Shown: positions 17,555 to 25,594 of the stretch, one piece after another
Numbering within the stretch: position 1 is the first letter of the stretch
Layout of the letters: each line of letters starts with the position of its first letter
Assembly: GCF_018613655.1 (NCBI RefSeq)
Contig: NZ_JAGGPW010000004.1
Location: 648,627 to 712,626, forward strand
Direction of reading: 5' to 3'
Length of the DNA: 64,000 nt
DNA from: Planococcus sp. ISL-109
Lineage (GTDB): Bacteria; Bacillota; Bacilli; Bacillales_A; Planococcaceae
Position numbers and translations under genes: made by a program
Notes under the pieces: generated by a model
What the model saw: the letters and a program-made list of their open reading frames with translations, nothing else
The model's database searches: none
What the model was told of the DNA's origin: nothing

Positions 17555-18154
17555 ATGACCACTATTTGCTTGATCCGTCACGGAGAAACGGAATGGAATA
17601 AACTCGGGCGCATACAAGGAACAACTGATGTGCCGCTCAATGAAAGAGGAATCAGCCAAGCACAAGCGTGCGGTGTCCATTTGCTTGCGGAAGAGTGGGA
17701 TGTCATCGTCACCAGCCCGCTAGAGCGCGCAAGGCAAACCGCGGCCATCATCAACGAAAACTTAGGGCTGCCGCTAGTGGAAATGGCGGAATTTCAAGAA
17801 AAGCATTTCGGCAAAGCGGAAGGCTTGACGGCGCAGGAGCGCTACGGGCTGTATCCGGACAAAAATTACCCGGACCAGGAACAGGTGGATATGTTCCGCA
17901 GGCGGCTTGTCAGCGGACTGACACAGCTGAACGAGCAATTTGGAGATAAACGTATACTGGTCGTCGCGCACGGCGGCGTCATTCATACGATCCTGGAGCA
18001 ATTGGCATTCGGGGAGTTTGACGCAGCCACCGTTCGTCTGCAAAACGGTGGCATGAACCGGATCAAGTATACTGAGCAGCGCTGGAGAATTCAAGCGTGC
18101 AATTTCGTAGGGCATTTAGTGGCTTTGGAAGTCGAAACAAAGACAAATCCATAG
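17555..18154 (+). CDS. Histidine phosphatase (phosphoglycerate mutase-like) family protein
   Basis: 199 residues. The phosphohistidine motif L-I-R-H-G-E-T-E-W-N lies at residues 6-15, the Arg/Glu pair follows in S-P-L-E-R-A-R-Q-T, and the second catalytic histidine is in V-V-A-H-G-G-V-I. This is the two-histidine phosphatase fold used by cofactor-dependent phosphoglycerate mutases and many small-molecule phosphatases; the substrate is undefined. ATG at 17555 follows AAGGGAAGTAG. Confidence 0.87.
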   Translation: MTTICLIRHGETEWNKLGRIQGTTDVPLNERGISQAQACGVHLLAEEWDVIVTSPLERARQTAAIINENLGLPLVEMAEFQEKHFGKAEGLTAQERYGLYPDKNYPDQEQVDMFRRRLVSGLTQLNEQFGDKRILVVAHGGVIHTILEQLAFGEFDAATVRLQNGGMNRIKYTEQRWRIQACNFVGHLVALEVETKTNP

Positions 18155-18317
18155 TTATGCGCTCACAATAAAAACCTGAACAAGGGAACACTAATCCACT
18201 TGATAAAGGCATTTACCACATCAGAAATGCTTGTGGAAAAAGGGCGAGAAATACTCAAGTTATATGAAATACGACCTGACTAGTAGAAAGAAAACTGTTG
18301 AACTAGTGAAAAATGGC

Positions 18318-18351
18318 AAAAAAAAAAGAACCGTCGTGGGTTGCGACGGTG
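18318..18351 (-). terminator. Terminator of the 18365 gene
   Basis: ACCGTCG/CGACGGT stem followed on the minus strand by a run of ten Ts. Confidence 0.85.
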
Positions 18352-18364
18352 TTGTCCATAGTAA

Positions 18365-18580
18365 TCAGCGCTTTTTTTTGGCCACATTAGGTGGGGCAGT
18401 CTCTTTTGGCCCATCAAATATGCCGCGGCGGTAAACAAAAACAACGAGTGCCGCCATAAACAAGGCAGAATTAAACCAAAAGACCAGGTCGTTCAAATTG
18501 CCGCTGAAGACCAAAGTGTTGATAACGGTCAAAATATGCATGACCAATAATAAAATTAATAAAATCGTTGAGGTTCTCAT
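18365..18580 (-). CDS. Small membrane protein, unknown
   Basis: 71 residues with two hydrophobic segments (about 4-24 and 33-50), then R-R-G-I-F-D-G-P and a lysine-rich tail. No family recognised. Its own terminator follows directly, and the ATG at 18580 is preceded by GGAGTGATGTT, so it looks like a genuine small gene. Divergent from the SRPBCC gene. Confidence 0.65.
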   Translation of the reverse strand: MRTSTILLILLLVMHILTVINTLVFSGNLNDLVFWFNSALFMAALVVFVYRRGIFDGPKETAPPNVAKKKR

Positions 18581-18682
18581 AACATCACTCCAAATTTAGT
18601 GGGTTCCATTCTATTGTAACCGAACAGCAATGCTTGCGGCAGTGAAATATGGCAATCCGGAAAATACGCAGAACAGGAAGGA

Positions 18683-19153
18683 ATGACCGAGATGGTGAAA
18701 TGGAAAGAGCAGTTGACTATTGATGCATCGATTGAACGGGTATGGGCCCTTTTCCAGGATGAATCGATCCAGCACATCATGCCGAAAGTCGAAACACATG
18801 AATTAGTGGAAGGCACAGCCAATAAGGCAGGCGCGAAGCACGCACAAGTTTACACGGAAGGCAAACAACAACAACGCTATATTGTTGAAACTGTATCGTA
18901 CGTTGATGAGCCGGACCGCAAATACCGCGAAACAGCATTTGCGATGGGGCAGATGTTTCGTGTTCGCTATCATTTCCTCCTTGAGAAAGTAGACAATCAG
19001 TCGACGCGTTTTACATACGAAGGCGAAAACAAAGGAATGAACTTGACCGGAAAGACAATGCTGTTGGCAGGCAGCAAAAAAGCAGCGCGCCAGACGGTGC
19101 TGGACTTTATGAACCGGGTGAAAAAACAAGCAGAGCAGCAGCCATCACACTAG
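18683..19153 (+). CDS. SRPBCC (START-like) family protein
   Basis: 156 residues (153 if ATG 18692, which has better spacing to the AGGAAGG ribosome site, is used). Starts W-K-E-Q-L-T-I-D-A-S-I-E-R-V-W-A-L-F, the usual first strand and helix of polyketide-cyclase/START-like ligand-binding folds, with the long C-terminal helix from about residue 125. These proteins bind hydrophobic ligands; no function is assignable. Confidence 0.75.
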   Translation: MTEMVKWKEQLTIDASIERVWALFQDESIQHIMPKVETHELVEGTANKAGAKHAQVYTEGKQQQRYIVETVSYVDEPDRKYRETAFAMGQMFRVRYHFLLEKVDNQSTRFTYEGENKGMNLTGKTMLLAGSKKAARQTVLDFMNRVKKQAEQQPSH

Positions 19154-19174
19154 AGATGGTTTTATTAAAAATAC

Positions 19175-19197
19175 ATGTAGTAAACTACATAAGGTTT
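19175..19197. repeat. 23-bp repeat with palindrome, copy 2
   Basis: Identical to 17131-17153. It lies in the 227-base gap ahead of the UbiB-like gene, just before a small reading frame at 19199. Confidence 0.8.
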
Positions 19198-19198
19198 T

Positions 19199-19324
19199 AT
19201 GGAAAAAGAAAAGAATGCCCTCAAGCAAAATTATCGAACAAATAAGAAAAAGCAGGAAGGGCATGTAAGCATCTCGAAACTATATCTTATCAAAGCTTTC
19301 ATCATTTATGCCATCCACAAATAA
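19199..19324 (+). CDS. Possible 41-residue basic peptide
   Basis: An ATG-to-TAA frame in the gap 19154-19380. The first half is Lys/Asn/Gln rich and the second half hydrophobic. The AAGG upstream is a weak ribosome site. An ATGCCCT...AGGGCAT inverted repeat inside it might instead mark an old mobile-element end. Unproven. Confidence 0.25.
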   Translation: MEKEKNALKQNYRTNKKKQEGHVSISKLYLIKAFIIYAIHK

Positions 19325-19380
19325 ATTCGAAAAGGTAAAGACTTTGTACTGAAGTACAGATCAAAGTCGGGGGAAGGAGA

Positions 19381-21390
19381 ATGGCTATGGTCATTTATAT
19401 ACGGATGATTGCAGAAATGCTAATCATTGCGTTATTCATTTATTTTGTCAGCGGCCGTCTGATGGGTTCAAAGGTGAATTTCCTCAAACGCTTGCTATCT
19501 GTCGTGCTAGGAGTCGTTTTGACGACATTCGTTTACTGGTATTCATATTTACGCTACACCGAATTTATGGATGATGCATTTGCGACAATGCTGACAGATA
19601 CGAGTACGGTCATATGGATCGGTAGCATGTTGATGATTTCTATGCTTTTTTATTTGATTTTGGAATTATTCGACCCGATCGAACTTGGCGACCGCGGAGA
19701 ACGCGTCACAAACCGCAAATTCATCTGGAAACGGCTACGCAGCCGTTGGAGACGGCAAAAACGATTAAGCAAAGTGCTTGAAATCGCTGTGAAAAACGGG
19801 ATTTCGAGCACGCTGAAATACGCCCGGCACCGCGAAAACAACCGTGAACTGGCGGTTGCTTTCCGCCGGACGCTCGAAGAAAGCGGCGGAGTGTTCATCA
19901 AATTCGGCCAAGTACTGTCGACAAGAACCGATTTATTTGCGCCAGTGTTCATCGAAGAACTCAGCCAGCTGCAGCAAAACGTCAAACCTTTGCCAAAAGA
20001 GAAGGTAACGGAAATTCTTAGAAAATCAATGGCGCAGCCGGTCGAGGAAGTGTTTTCAAAACTCGAAAAAGAACCGCTCGCGGCCGCATCCATCGGACAG
20101 ATCCACCGCGGCGTGCTGCGAAAAACAAACGAAGAAGTCGTCGTTAAAATGCAGCGCCCGGAAGTGAGTGCCATCATGCGCGATGATTTGGACATTTTGG
20201 TGGAATTTGCCGAATGGGTATCGAGCAAATCGACTTGGGCGCAAAACATCGGTTTCCGTGAACTCGCTGTCGGATTTGCCAATGGGTTACGCGAAGAAAT
20301 CGATTTTGAAATCGAAATGCGCAATATGATTCAAGTAAGCAATTCATTGGAAAAAAGTAAAAACCTCATAAAAATACCAAAAGTGTATCGGGAATACAGC
20401 AACTCGACCATTATCGTCATGCAGTATTTCCAAGGGAAAAGCATATCAAAAGGTGATGCGGTGTTTCGCCATTTCGAAGTGGAGCCGAAACAATTCGGGC
20501 GGACGGTGCTGTTTTCATTTCTTGAACAAATGCTGTTTTCTGGAATTTTCCATGCAGATCCACATCCTGGGAATATTTTCATCGATGAAACCGACGGCAA
20601 ACCGATTTTACTTGATTTCGGCTCAGTCGGCCGGTTAACCCAATCTCAGCAGGAAGCACTTAACCATTTTATTATCGGCATTCAGCAAAACGATGCAGGA
20701 ATCGTTCATGAAGCTGTTGTGGACCTAGTGGAAAACAGCGATAAAATTGAAGGCCATCGCCTTGAACATGCTGTTGGGGAGATTCTTTTGAAGATCGCGT
20801 ATGTCGACCGGATTCCGACCGCTGAATTGATTCATTCATTGTTTGATATGATCCGTGAGTTCGGGTTGGCATTTTACCCATCCGTCGGCATTGCGCTACG
20901 TTCGATGATCAGCTTGGACAGCACATTGCATACGATTGACCCGAAATTCGATATGTTTACGGAAGCGAAAACATTCGCGAAAGAATACAAGACCTCGGTA
21001 TTGAAAAAACCGTTCAAAGAGCCGCGCGCCACAAAAGAGCGTATTGAAGAAGAATTGGTATTCATGTTGCCGGAAATCGCCAAATTACCGAAACGCGTCG
21101 ATCAATTGATCCGTCGTGTAGAAGGCGGCAAAGTGATTCTGCATCATGATGTATTTTCCGACAAGCACAATTCAGCCTTTGTCATGCAATTATTCTCAAG
21201 GTTCGTGCTGCTGATGTCAGGGATTACGTTCGGCATCATATCAGCAGCGCTGCTGGCAATCGCACAGTTCATCGATACGATGTATGCAATCTATTTGAAC
21301 ACCGCTGCATACGGTGGATTGTTCCTGTGCGTCATATTGCTCGTGCGATTGTCTATACAGGCGATACGCGACATGAAACGAAATAACTAG
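19381..21390 (+). CDS. AarF/UbiB (ABC1) family protein kinase-like membrane protein
   Basis: 669 residues. Three N-terminal membrane segments (about residues 4-24, 36-54, 75-95), then a UbiB-type kinase-like domain with K-F-G-Q-V-L-S-T-R-T-D-L-F (the KxGQ motif) near residue 175, A-A-A-S-I-G-Q-I-H near 240, catalytic H-A-D-P-H-P-G-N near 394 and L-D-F-G near 414. Two C-terminal membrane segments end the protein, as in other UbiB members. UbiB proteins support isoprenoid quinone synthesis by ATP-dependent lipid handling; in a menaquinone-using Firmicute the exact role is open. ATG follows GGGGGAAGGAGA. Confidence 0.88.
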   Translation: MAMVIYIRMIAEMLIIALFIYFVSGRLMGSKVNFLKRLLSVVLGVVLTTFVYWYSYLRYTEFMDDAFATMLTDTSTVIWIGSMLMISMLFYLILELFDPIELGDRGERVTNRKFIWKRLRSRWRRQKRLSKVLEIAVKNGISSTLKYARHRENNRELAVAFRRTLEESGGVFIKFGQVLSTRTDLFAPVFIEELSQLQQNVKPLPKEKVTEILRKSMAQPVEEVFSKLEKEPLAAASIGQIHRGVLRKTNEEVVVKMQRPEVSAIMRDDLDILVEFAEWVSSKSTWAQNIGFRELAVGFANGLREEIDFEIEMRNMIQVSNSLEKSKNLIKIPKVYREYSNSTIIVMQYFQGKSISKGDAVFRHFEVEPKQFGRTVLFSFLEQMLFSGIFHADPHPGNIFIDETDGKPILLDFGSVGRLTQSQQEALNHFIIGIQQNDAGIVHEAVVDLVENSDKIEGHRLEHAVGEILLKIAYVDRIPTAELIHSLFDMIREFGLAFYPSVGIALRSMISLDSTLHTIDPKFDMFTEAKTFAKEYKTSVLKKPFKEPRATKERIEEELVFMLPEIAKLPKRVDQLIRRVEGGKVILHHDVFSDKHNSAFVMQLFSRFVLLMSGITFGIISAALLAIAQFIDTMYAIYLNTAAYGGLFLCVILLVRLSIQAIRDMKRNN

Positions 21391-22074
<684 letters not shown>

Positions 22075-22965
22075 CTACACCACTTTTCCTGAAACAAGTG
22101 CTTTGTCCGGCTTTTCCGGCCAGTTCACGAGGAAAATCCCCAAGAAAATCAAGGCTCCCCCCATGATCAGTGAAAGCCCGACACGTTCACCGAGAATCAG
22201 CCAACCGGAAATGACGCCGAAAAATGGTGCCAGGAACAAAAACGCACTGACTTTTCCGGGATTGCCATTTTGCAGCAGGAAAAACCAAATTGCAAACTGG
22301 ACGATCGATGCTGGGATTGCCAGCCAGAATAAAATGAATATGGATTGCGCATTGATGGAAAATGTTGGGTTCTCCAGGAGACTACTAGCCATCAGCAACA
22401 CCACGCCCCCGAACAGCATCTGATAAGCCGTCAATACCCACGTATCCAAGCGAATCCCCCAGTGTTTGATCAAAAGCGTACCGATTGCCCAGGAAATGGC
22501 GCTGGCGAACCCAAACAACGTCCCGATTTCCAGGTTTACCTGGCTGCCCATCGTGATGAATACCCCGAAAAACCCAAGCAACACGCCGGACCACTGGACG
22601 AGGCGGTAGCGGATGCCGAGTGCGAGCGTACCGAATAACACGACCAATAGCGGATTAGTGAACGTTAAAATGGCCGACTCTCCGGCAGTTATTGTCCGCA
22701 AGCTGAGAAAAATGCAGCCCATGACGCCAGCGGTCTGGAACAAGCCGATGATGAAAATATGCAGCCAATCCGAAAGCTCGCGCGGATGCTGCCGCCGGAA
22801 CAGGCGGACCAACAAGGCCATCAAAATCCCAGCGATCGTGAAGCGAATTCCGACCAACAGCAACGGCGACACGTGTTGGAGCCCGATTTTTGCGACTGCA
22901 AACGAAGAACCCATCAAACTGGTCGTGACAACCACCAACAAAGCGAATAGAAATTTATTGTTCAC
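22075..22965 (-). CDS. EamA/DMT-superfamily transporter
   Basis: 296 residues with ten membrane segments in two EamA repeats (about 6-140 and 150-285). G-S-S-F-A-V-A-K-I-G at residues 19-28 and the second-repeat G-A-L-I-F-L-G-I-F-L near 270 are typical. These drug/metabolite transporters often export amino acids or other metabolites. The start is GTG at 22965, ten bases after AAGGAG. A T-box core-like motif lies 39-49 bases upstream, hinting at amino-acid control. Confidence 0.88.
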   Translation of the reverse strand: MNNKFLFALLVVVTTSLMGSSFAVAKIGLQHVSPLLLVGIRFTIAGILMALLVRLFRRQHPRELSDWLHIFIIGLFQTAGVMGCIFLSLRTITAGESAILTFTNPLLVVLFGTLALGIRYRLVQWSGVLLGFFGVFITMGSQVNLEIGTLFGFASAISWAIGTLLIKHWGIRLDTWVLTAYQMLFGGVVLLMASSLLENPTFSINAQSIFILFWLAIPASIVQFAIWFFLLQNGNPGKVSAFLFLAPFFGVISGWLILGERVGLSLIMGGALIFLGIFLVNWPEKPDKALVSGKVV

Positions 22966-23003
22966 GAGACATCTTCTCCTTACCCCTATTGAAAATTGCT
23001 TTT

Positions 23004-23014
23004 CGCGGTACCAC
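23004..23014 (-). promoter_or_regulatory. T-box-like core motif
   Basis: GTGGTACCGCG on the minus strand matches the invariant T-box core. There is no terminator after it, and only about 84 bases separate it from the terminator of the upstream relic (stem edge at 23098), too short for a full Stem I. It may be a truncated or degenerate T-box. Confidence 0.4.
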
Positions 23015-23097
23015 TCATAAAGTATATTGTTCCATCGTATAGGAAAACCAGCTTACATTCCCCTATTTCCGTCGTTTTTATTTTGTTTTCTCCCATA

Positions 23098-23134
23098 TAA
23101 AAACCGAAACGGCATGGAAATCACACCGTTTCAG
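23098..23134 (-). terminator. Terminator of VOC relic
   Basis: CTGAAACGG/CCGTTTCGG stem followed on the minus strand by TTTTTAT. Confidence 0.8.
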
Positions 23135-23155
23135 TTATGCTCGACTGTTTTTGCC

Positions 23156-23504
23156 CTATTCGTTCATCATAAGGAAATTCCACCGATGTCCGTCAACATC
23201 AGAAAAACCCGCTCCATACAAGCCATTTTTTTCGCCCGGTTGTGCATACACGGTGCCACCGGCTTGTTCGATTCGGAAAACGAAATTCTCGACTTCTTCT
23301 TTCGGCTTCGCCGATAAAGAAAACAACACTTCTGAAGCCGTTGACGTATCTGCCTCTCCCTGTTGCGTAAATGCTTTAAAGGTCTCTTCTGGAAGCAACA
23401 TCACTAGCATCTGCTTGGAGCGTCAAAAACCCAGCTTGCTCATAAAATGCCTTCGCAGCCGCTAAATTCTTCACCGGCAAATTGATCCACAATCTGTTGT
23501 CCAT
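23156..23504 (-). pseudogene. Broken VOC-family (glyoxalase-like) gene
   Basis: The minus strand starts M-D-N-R-L-W-I-N-L-P-V-K-N-L at 23504 and runs in one frame to about 23425; it then continues in another frame as S-K-Q-M-L-V-M-L-L-P-E-E-T-F to 23156. Related intact proteins of about 125-130 residues have some 25 more residues between G-F and K-Q, so both an internal deletion and a frameshift are present. The C-terminal half (83 residues) still ends in D-V-D-G-H-R-W-N, typical of vicinal-oxygen-chelate proteins. Confidence 0.75.
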
Positions 23505-23509
23505 ATGCT

Positions 23510-23869
23510 GATGCTGGCAGTTGCGACTGGCAAGGGGCGAATGCTGCAATGCTCGAATCGTCCATCTTCGCCGATTCCACGACGATCTTGAACTTCGGCG
23601 TCATTCTCGGCGCATTCCTCGCCGCTGCTGGCGGCTTGTTCAAGTTTACGAAAATCACACTGGGCATCCGTCGTCAGGGGCTTGCTGATGGGCTGTAGTG
23701 CGCGTATGGCGTTCGGCTGCAACATCGCGCTTATTTCGGCGGCATCGCTTCATTCAGCTTGCACGGCTATATTTGGGGCATACTGACACTAGCCGATACG
23801 TTTTTCGCCTTGTATCTGCGGCCGCTATTCGGCTTGTCCGTCCCAAAATCCAACGACTCGATCTGTTAG
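23510..23869 (+). pseudogene. Decayed YeeE/YedE sulfur-transport gene fragment
   Basis: Three successive frames together read like the C-terminal part of a YeeE/YedE (TsuA-like) thiosulfate transporter: D-W-Q-G-A-N then F-A-D-S-T-T-I-L-N-F-G-V-I-L-G; next G-L-L-M-G-C-S-A-R-M-A-F-G-C-N-I; finally A-Y-F-G-G-I-A-S-F-S-L-H-G-Y and L-R-P-L-F-G-L. The G-x-N-I and S-L-H-G elements are family hallmarks. At least two frameshifts and a missing N-terminus mean it is dead. Confidence 0.7.
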
Positions 23870-23889
23870 CGGTTTTTTTACTGAAATTT

Positions 23890-23930
23890 AAAAGGAGGTT
23901 TCCGTATACGCGGAAATCTCCTTTTGTTCG
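23890..23930 (+). terminator. Terminator after YeeE/YedE relic
   Basis: AAAAGGAG-G-TTTCCG pairs with CGGAAA-T-CTCCTTTT, then TGTTC. Confidence 0.7.
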
Positions 23931-24112
23931 TCTGTCATCCAATGGTTCTTTTATCGACGCGTAAAGTCAGTCAATATGCGAATGCCGTCCATCAGCTTCG
24001 TACTATATGGTAAGTTGCATCTAGTGATGGTGAAATTATCAATTGTTGCTGTTTTTTAAAAATTTCACGGAACTTTTCCCGATATTTTTCCAATCTTTTT
24101 CTTCATTCTTGC

Positions 24113-24118
24113 TATAAT
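24113..24118 (+). promoter_or_regulatory. -10 box of AraC-type regulator gene
   Basis: TATAAT about 35 bases ahead of the start; the -35 region is weak. Confidence 0.4.
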
Positions 24119-24141
24119 GAATGTATTCTAGCAAGTGAAAA

Positions 24142-24948
24142 GTGTGGGTTTATATGAAACAAAATCGCCTCATCCAGTTAATTGATTCCAGCGCCATTCC
24201 GCCCGGGCGCACGCTATCCATCCCGCTCCACCGCCACCAAAGCTCAGCAGAACTCATTTGGATGGAGCGCGGTGCAGTGGAAGTGATGATGCCCCATGCA
24301 CAACTGACCTTATCTGCTGGTGAACTACTGTTGCTCCCTTCCGGCTTGTGGCATCATCTGGAGTTTCCGATGGGCAACGAACAGCGCATCCACAAGCTGG
24401 TCTTCACGCAACCCACTAACGAAGGAGAGACGCAGTTTCAGCGGGCTACAGTGAACCGTCCGGACTTTGTCGGTTCGCTGTTTGCCGAAATCGAGCGGGA
24501 ACTCCACGGTACTGCATCTGGTGCCGAACAGAAACAGCGGCTGTTGCTTGAACTCCTGCTGATGGAGCTGGACCACATTCCTTTGGCGGGTCCTGGTCCT
24601 GGTGCATCTAATGCTTATGGTTTGGCACGAATTGTTTACGAACTGGAAGAAACGTGCCACTTGCCGTTTTCACTGACGGAAACGGCCGAACGGGCAGGCA
24701 TCAGCAAATTCCACTTTAGCCGGCAGTTCAAGGAATTGTGCGGAGAGACGCCGCTCCAGTTCGTCATCAGCTGCCGCATGGACCGCGCACAGCAGCTACT
24801 GCTTGCGACAGAGCTAGCGGTTGCGTCCATCGCCGCTCATTGCGGCTATAAGAGCGCCACACAGTTTCACGCCGCGTTCACCCGCCATAGCGGAATAACC
24901 CCGAAGCACTACCGGAATTTCCAGCGTGAACAAGTGGCGGACTCATGA
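24142..24948 (+). CDS. AraC-family transcriptional regulator
   Basis: 268 residues from GTG 24142, or 264 from ATG 24154; neither has a strong ribosome site. The N-terminal half is a cupin (H-R-H-Q-S-S-A-E-L-I-W near residue 31 and L-L-L-P-S-G-L-W-H near 67). The C-terminal half has two helix-turn-helix units (F-S-L-T-E-T-A-E-R-A-G-I-S-K near 180 and V-A-S-I-A-A-H-C-G-Y near 232). It probably senses a small ligand and may control the VTT gene 37 bases downstream. Confidence 0.88.
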   Translation: MWVYMKQNRLIQLIDSSAIPPGRTLSIPLHRHQSSAELIWMERGAVEVMMPHAQLTLSAGELLLLPSGLWHHLEFPMGNEQRIHKLVFTQPTNEGETQFQRATVNRPDFVGSLFAEIERELHGTASGAEQKQRLLLELLLMELDHIPLAGPGPGASNAYGLARIVYELEETCHLPFSLTETAERAGISKFHFSRQFKELCGETPLQFVISCRMDRAQQLLLATELAVASIAAHCGYKSATQFHAAFTRHSGITPKHYRNFQREQVADS

Positions 24949-24985
24949 TGCGCCATCGTGTGCTGCCACGTAAAGGAGAGAACTC

Positions 24986-25546
24986 ATGTCGATAGAATTG
25001 TTTTACCGCTCTTTGGAGTTTTGTTTGCTGCTGATCGCTAATATCGCACTCGGCGCACTCGGCTTCATCCCGAGCCTGCTCATCACCCCTGTCAACCTTG
25101 ACCGCTTCGGCCTCATCGGCGGCAGCGCCTTGTCGCTAAGCGGGGAGATCCTCGGAGCACTCTGCGGATTTTGGCTATACCGCTACGGGGCAAAGCGCAT
25201 CCCGCCCGCTTGGCAGCAGCACCGGTGGTTTCAGTATTTCCAGCACCAACAGGTGAAGACCGTTTTTTGGTCGGTGCTGGTGCTGCGCCTGGTGCCGTTT
25301 GTACCGTCCGGTGTCGTGACAGCAGGAGCCGCCGTTACCCGTATTTCTGCTCCGGCGTTTTTTGTCGCAAGTTCGATCGGCAAACTTCCGGCGGTCGCGC
25401 TGGAAATCGCGGTCGCGTTCGGATTGACGATGCTGTTGCCGCGCAGTGTTTTGTACAGCGTATTGGGTCTGGGCTTACTCGTTACCGCAGTTACTGTGCT
25501 TTATCGCAGGCGCAGCACGCCACCATCGAATCAGGAGTCCATATAA
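24986..25546 (+). CDS. VTT-domain (TVP38/TMEM64) membrane protein
   Basis: 186 residues with five or six hydrophobic segments. A proline-containing re-entrant region (G-F-I-P-S-L-L-I-T-P) comes first, then G-E-I-L-G-A-L-C-G-F-W-L-Y-R-Y-G near 50, then the second family motif L-R-L-V-P-F-V-P-S-G-V-V-T-A-G-A near 102. Related DedA/VTT proteins act as lipid-carrier flippases; the lipid here is unknown. ATG follows AAAGGAGAG; ends at a strong terminator. Confidence 0.8.
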   Translation: MSIELFYRSLEFCLLLIANIALGALGFIPSLLITPVNLDRFGLIGGSALSLSGEILGALCGFWLYRYGAKRIPPAWQQHRWFQYFQHQQVKTVFWSVLVLRLVPFVPSGVVTAGAAVTRISAPAFFVASSIGKLPAVALEIAVAFGLTMLLPRSVLYSVLGLGLLVTAVTVLYRRRSTPPSNQESI

Positions 25547-25580
25547 AAAAGCGAGTGCCGATGAGGGCACTCGCTTTTTC
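25545..25580. terminator. Strong bidirectional terminator
   Basis: AAAAAAGCGAGTGCC pairs with GGGCACTCGCTTTTT, between convergent genes. Confidence 0.9.
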
Positions 25581-25594
25581 GTTGGTTAAGTTGG

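Noticed and set aside
19650-20324. 224-codon frame antisense to the UbiB-like gene
   Set aside because: Serine-rich shadow of conserved kinase motifs, no start signals.
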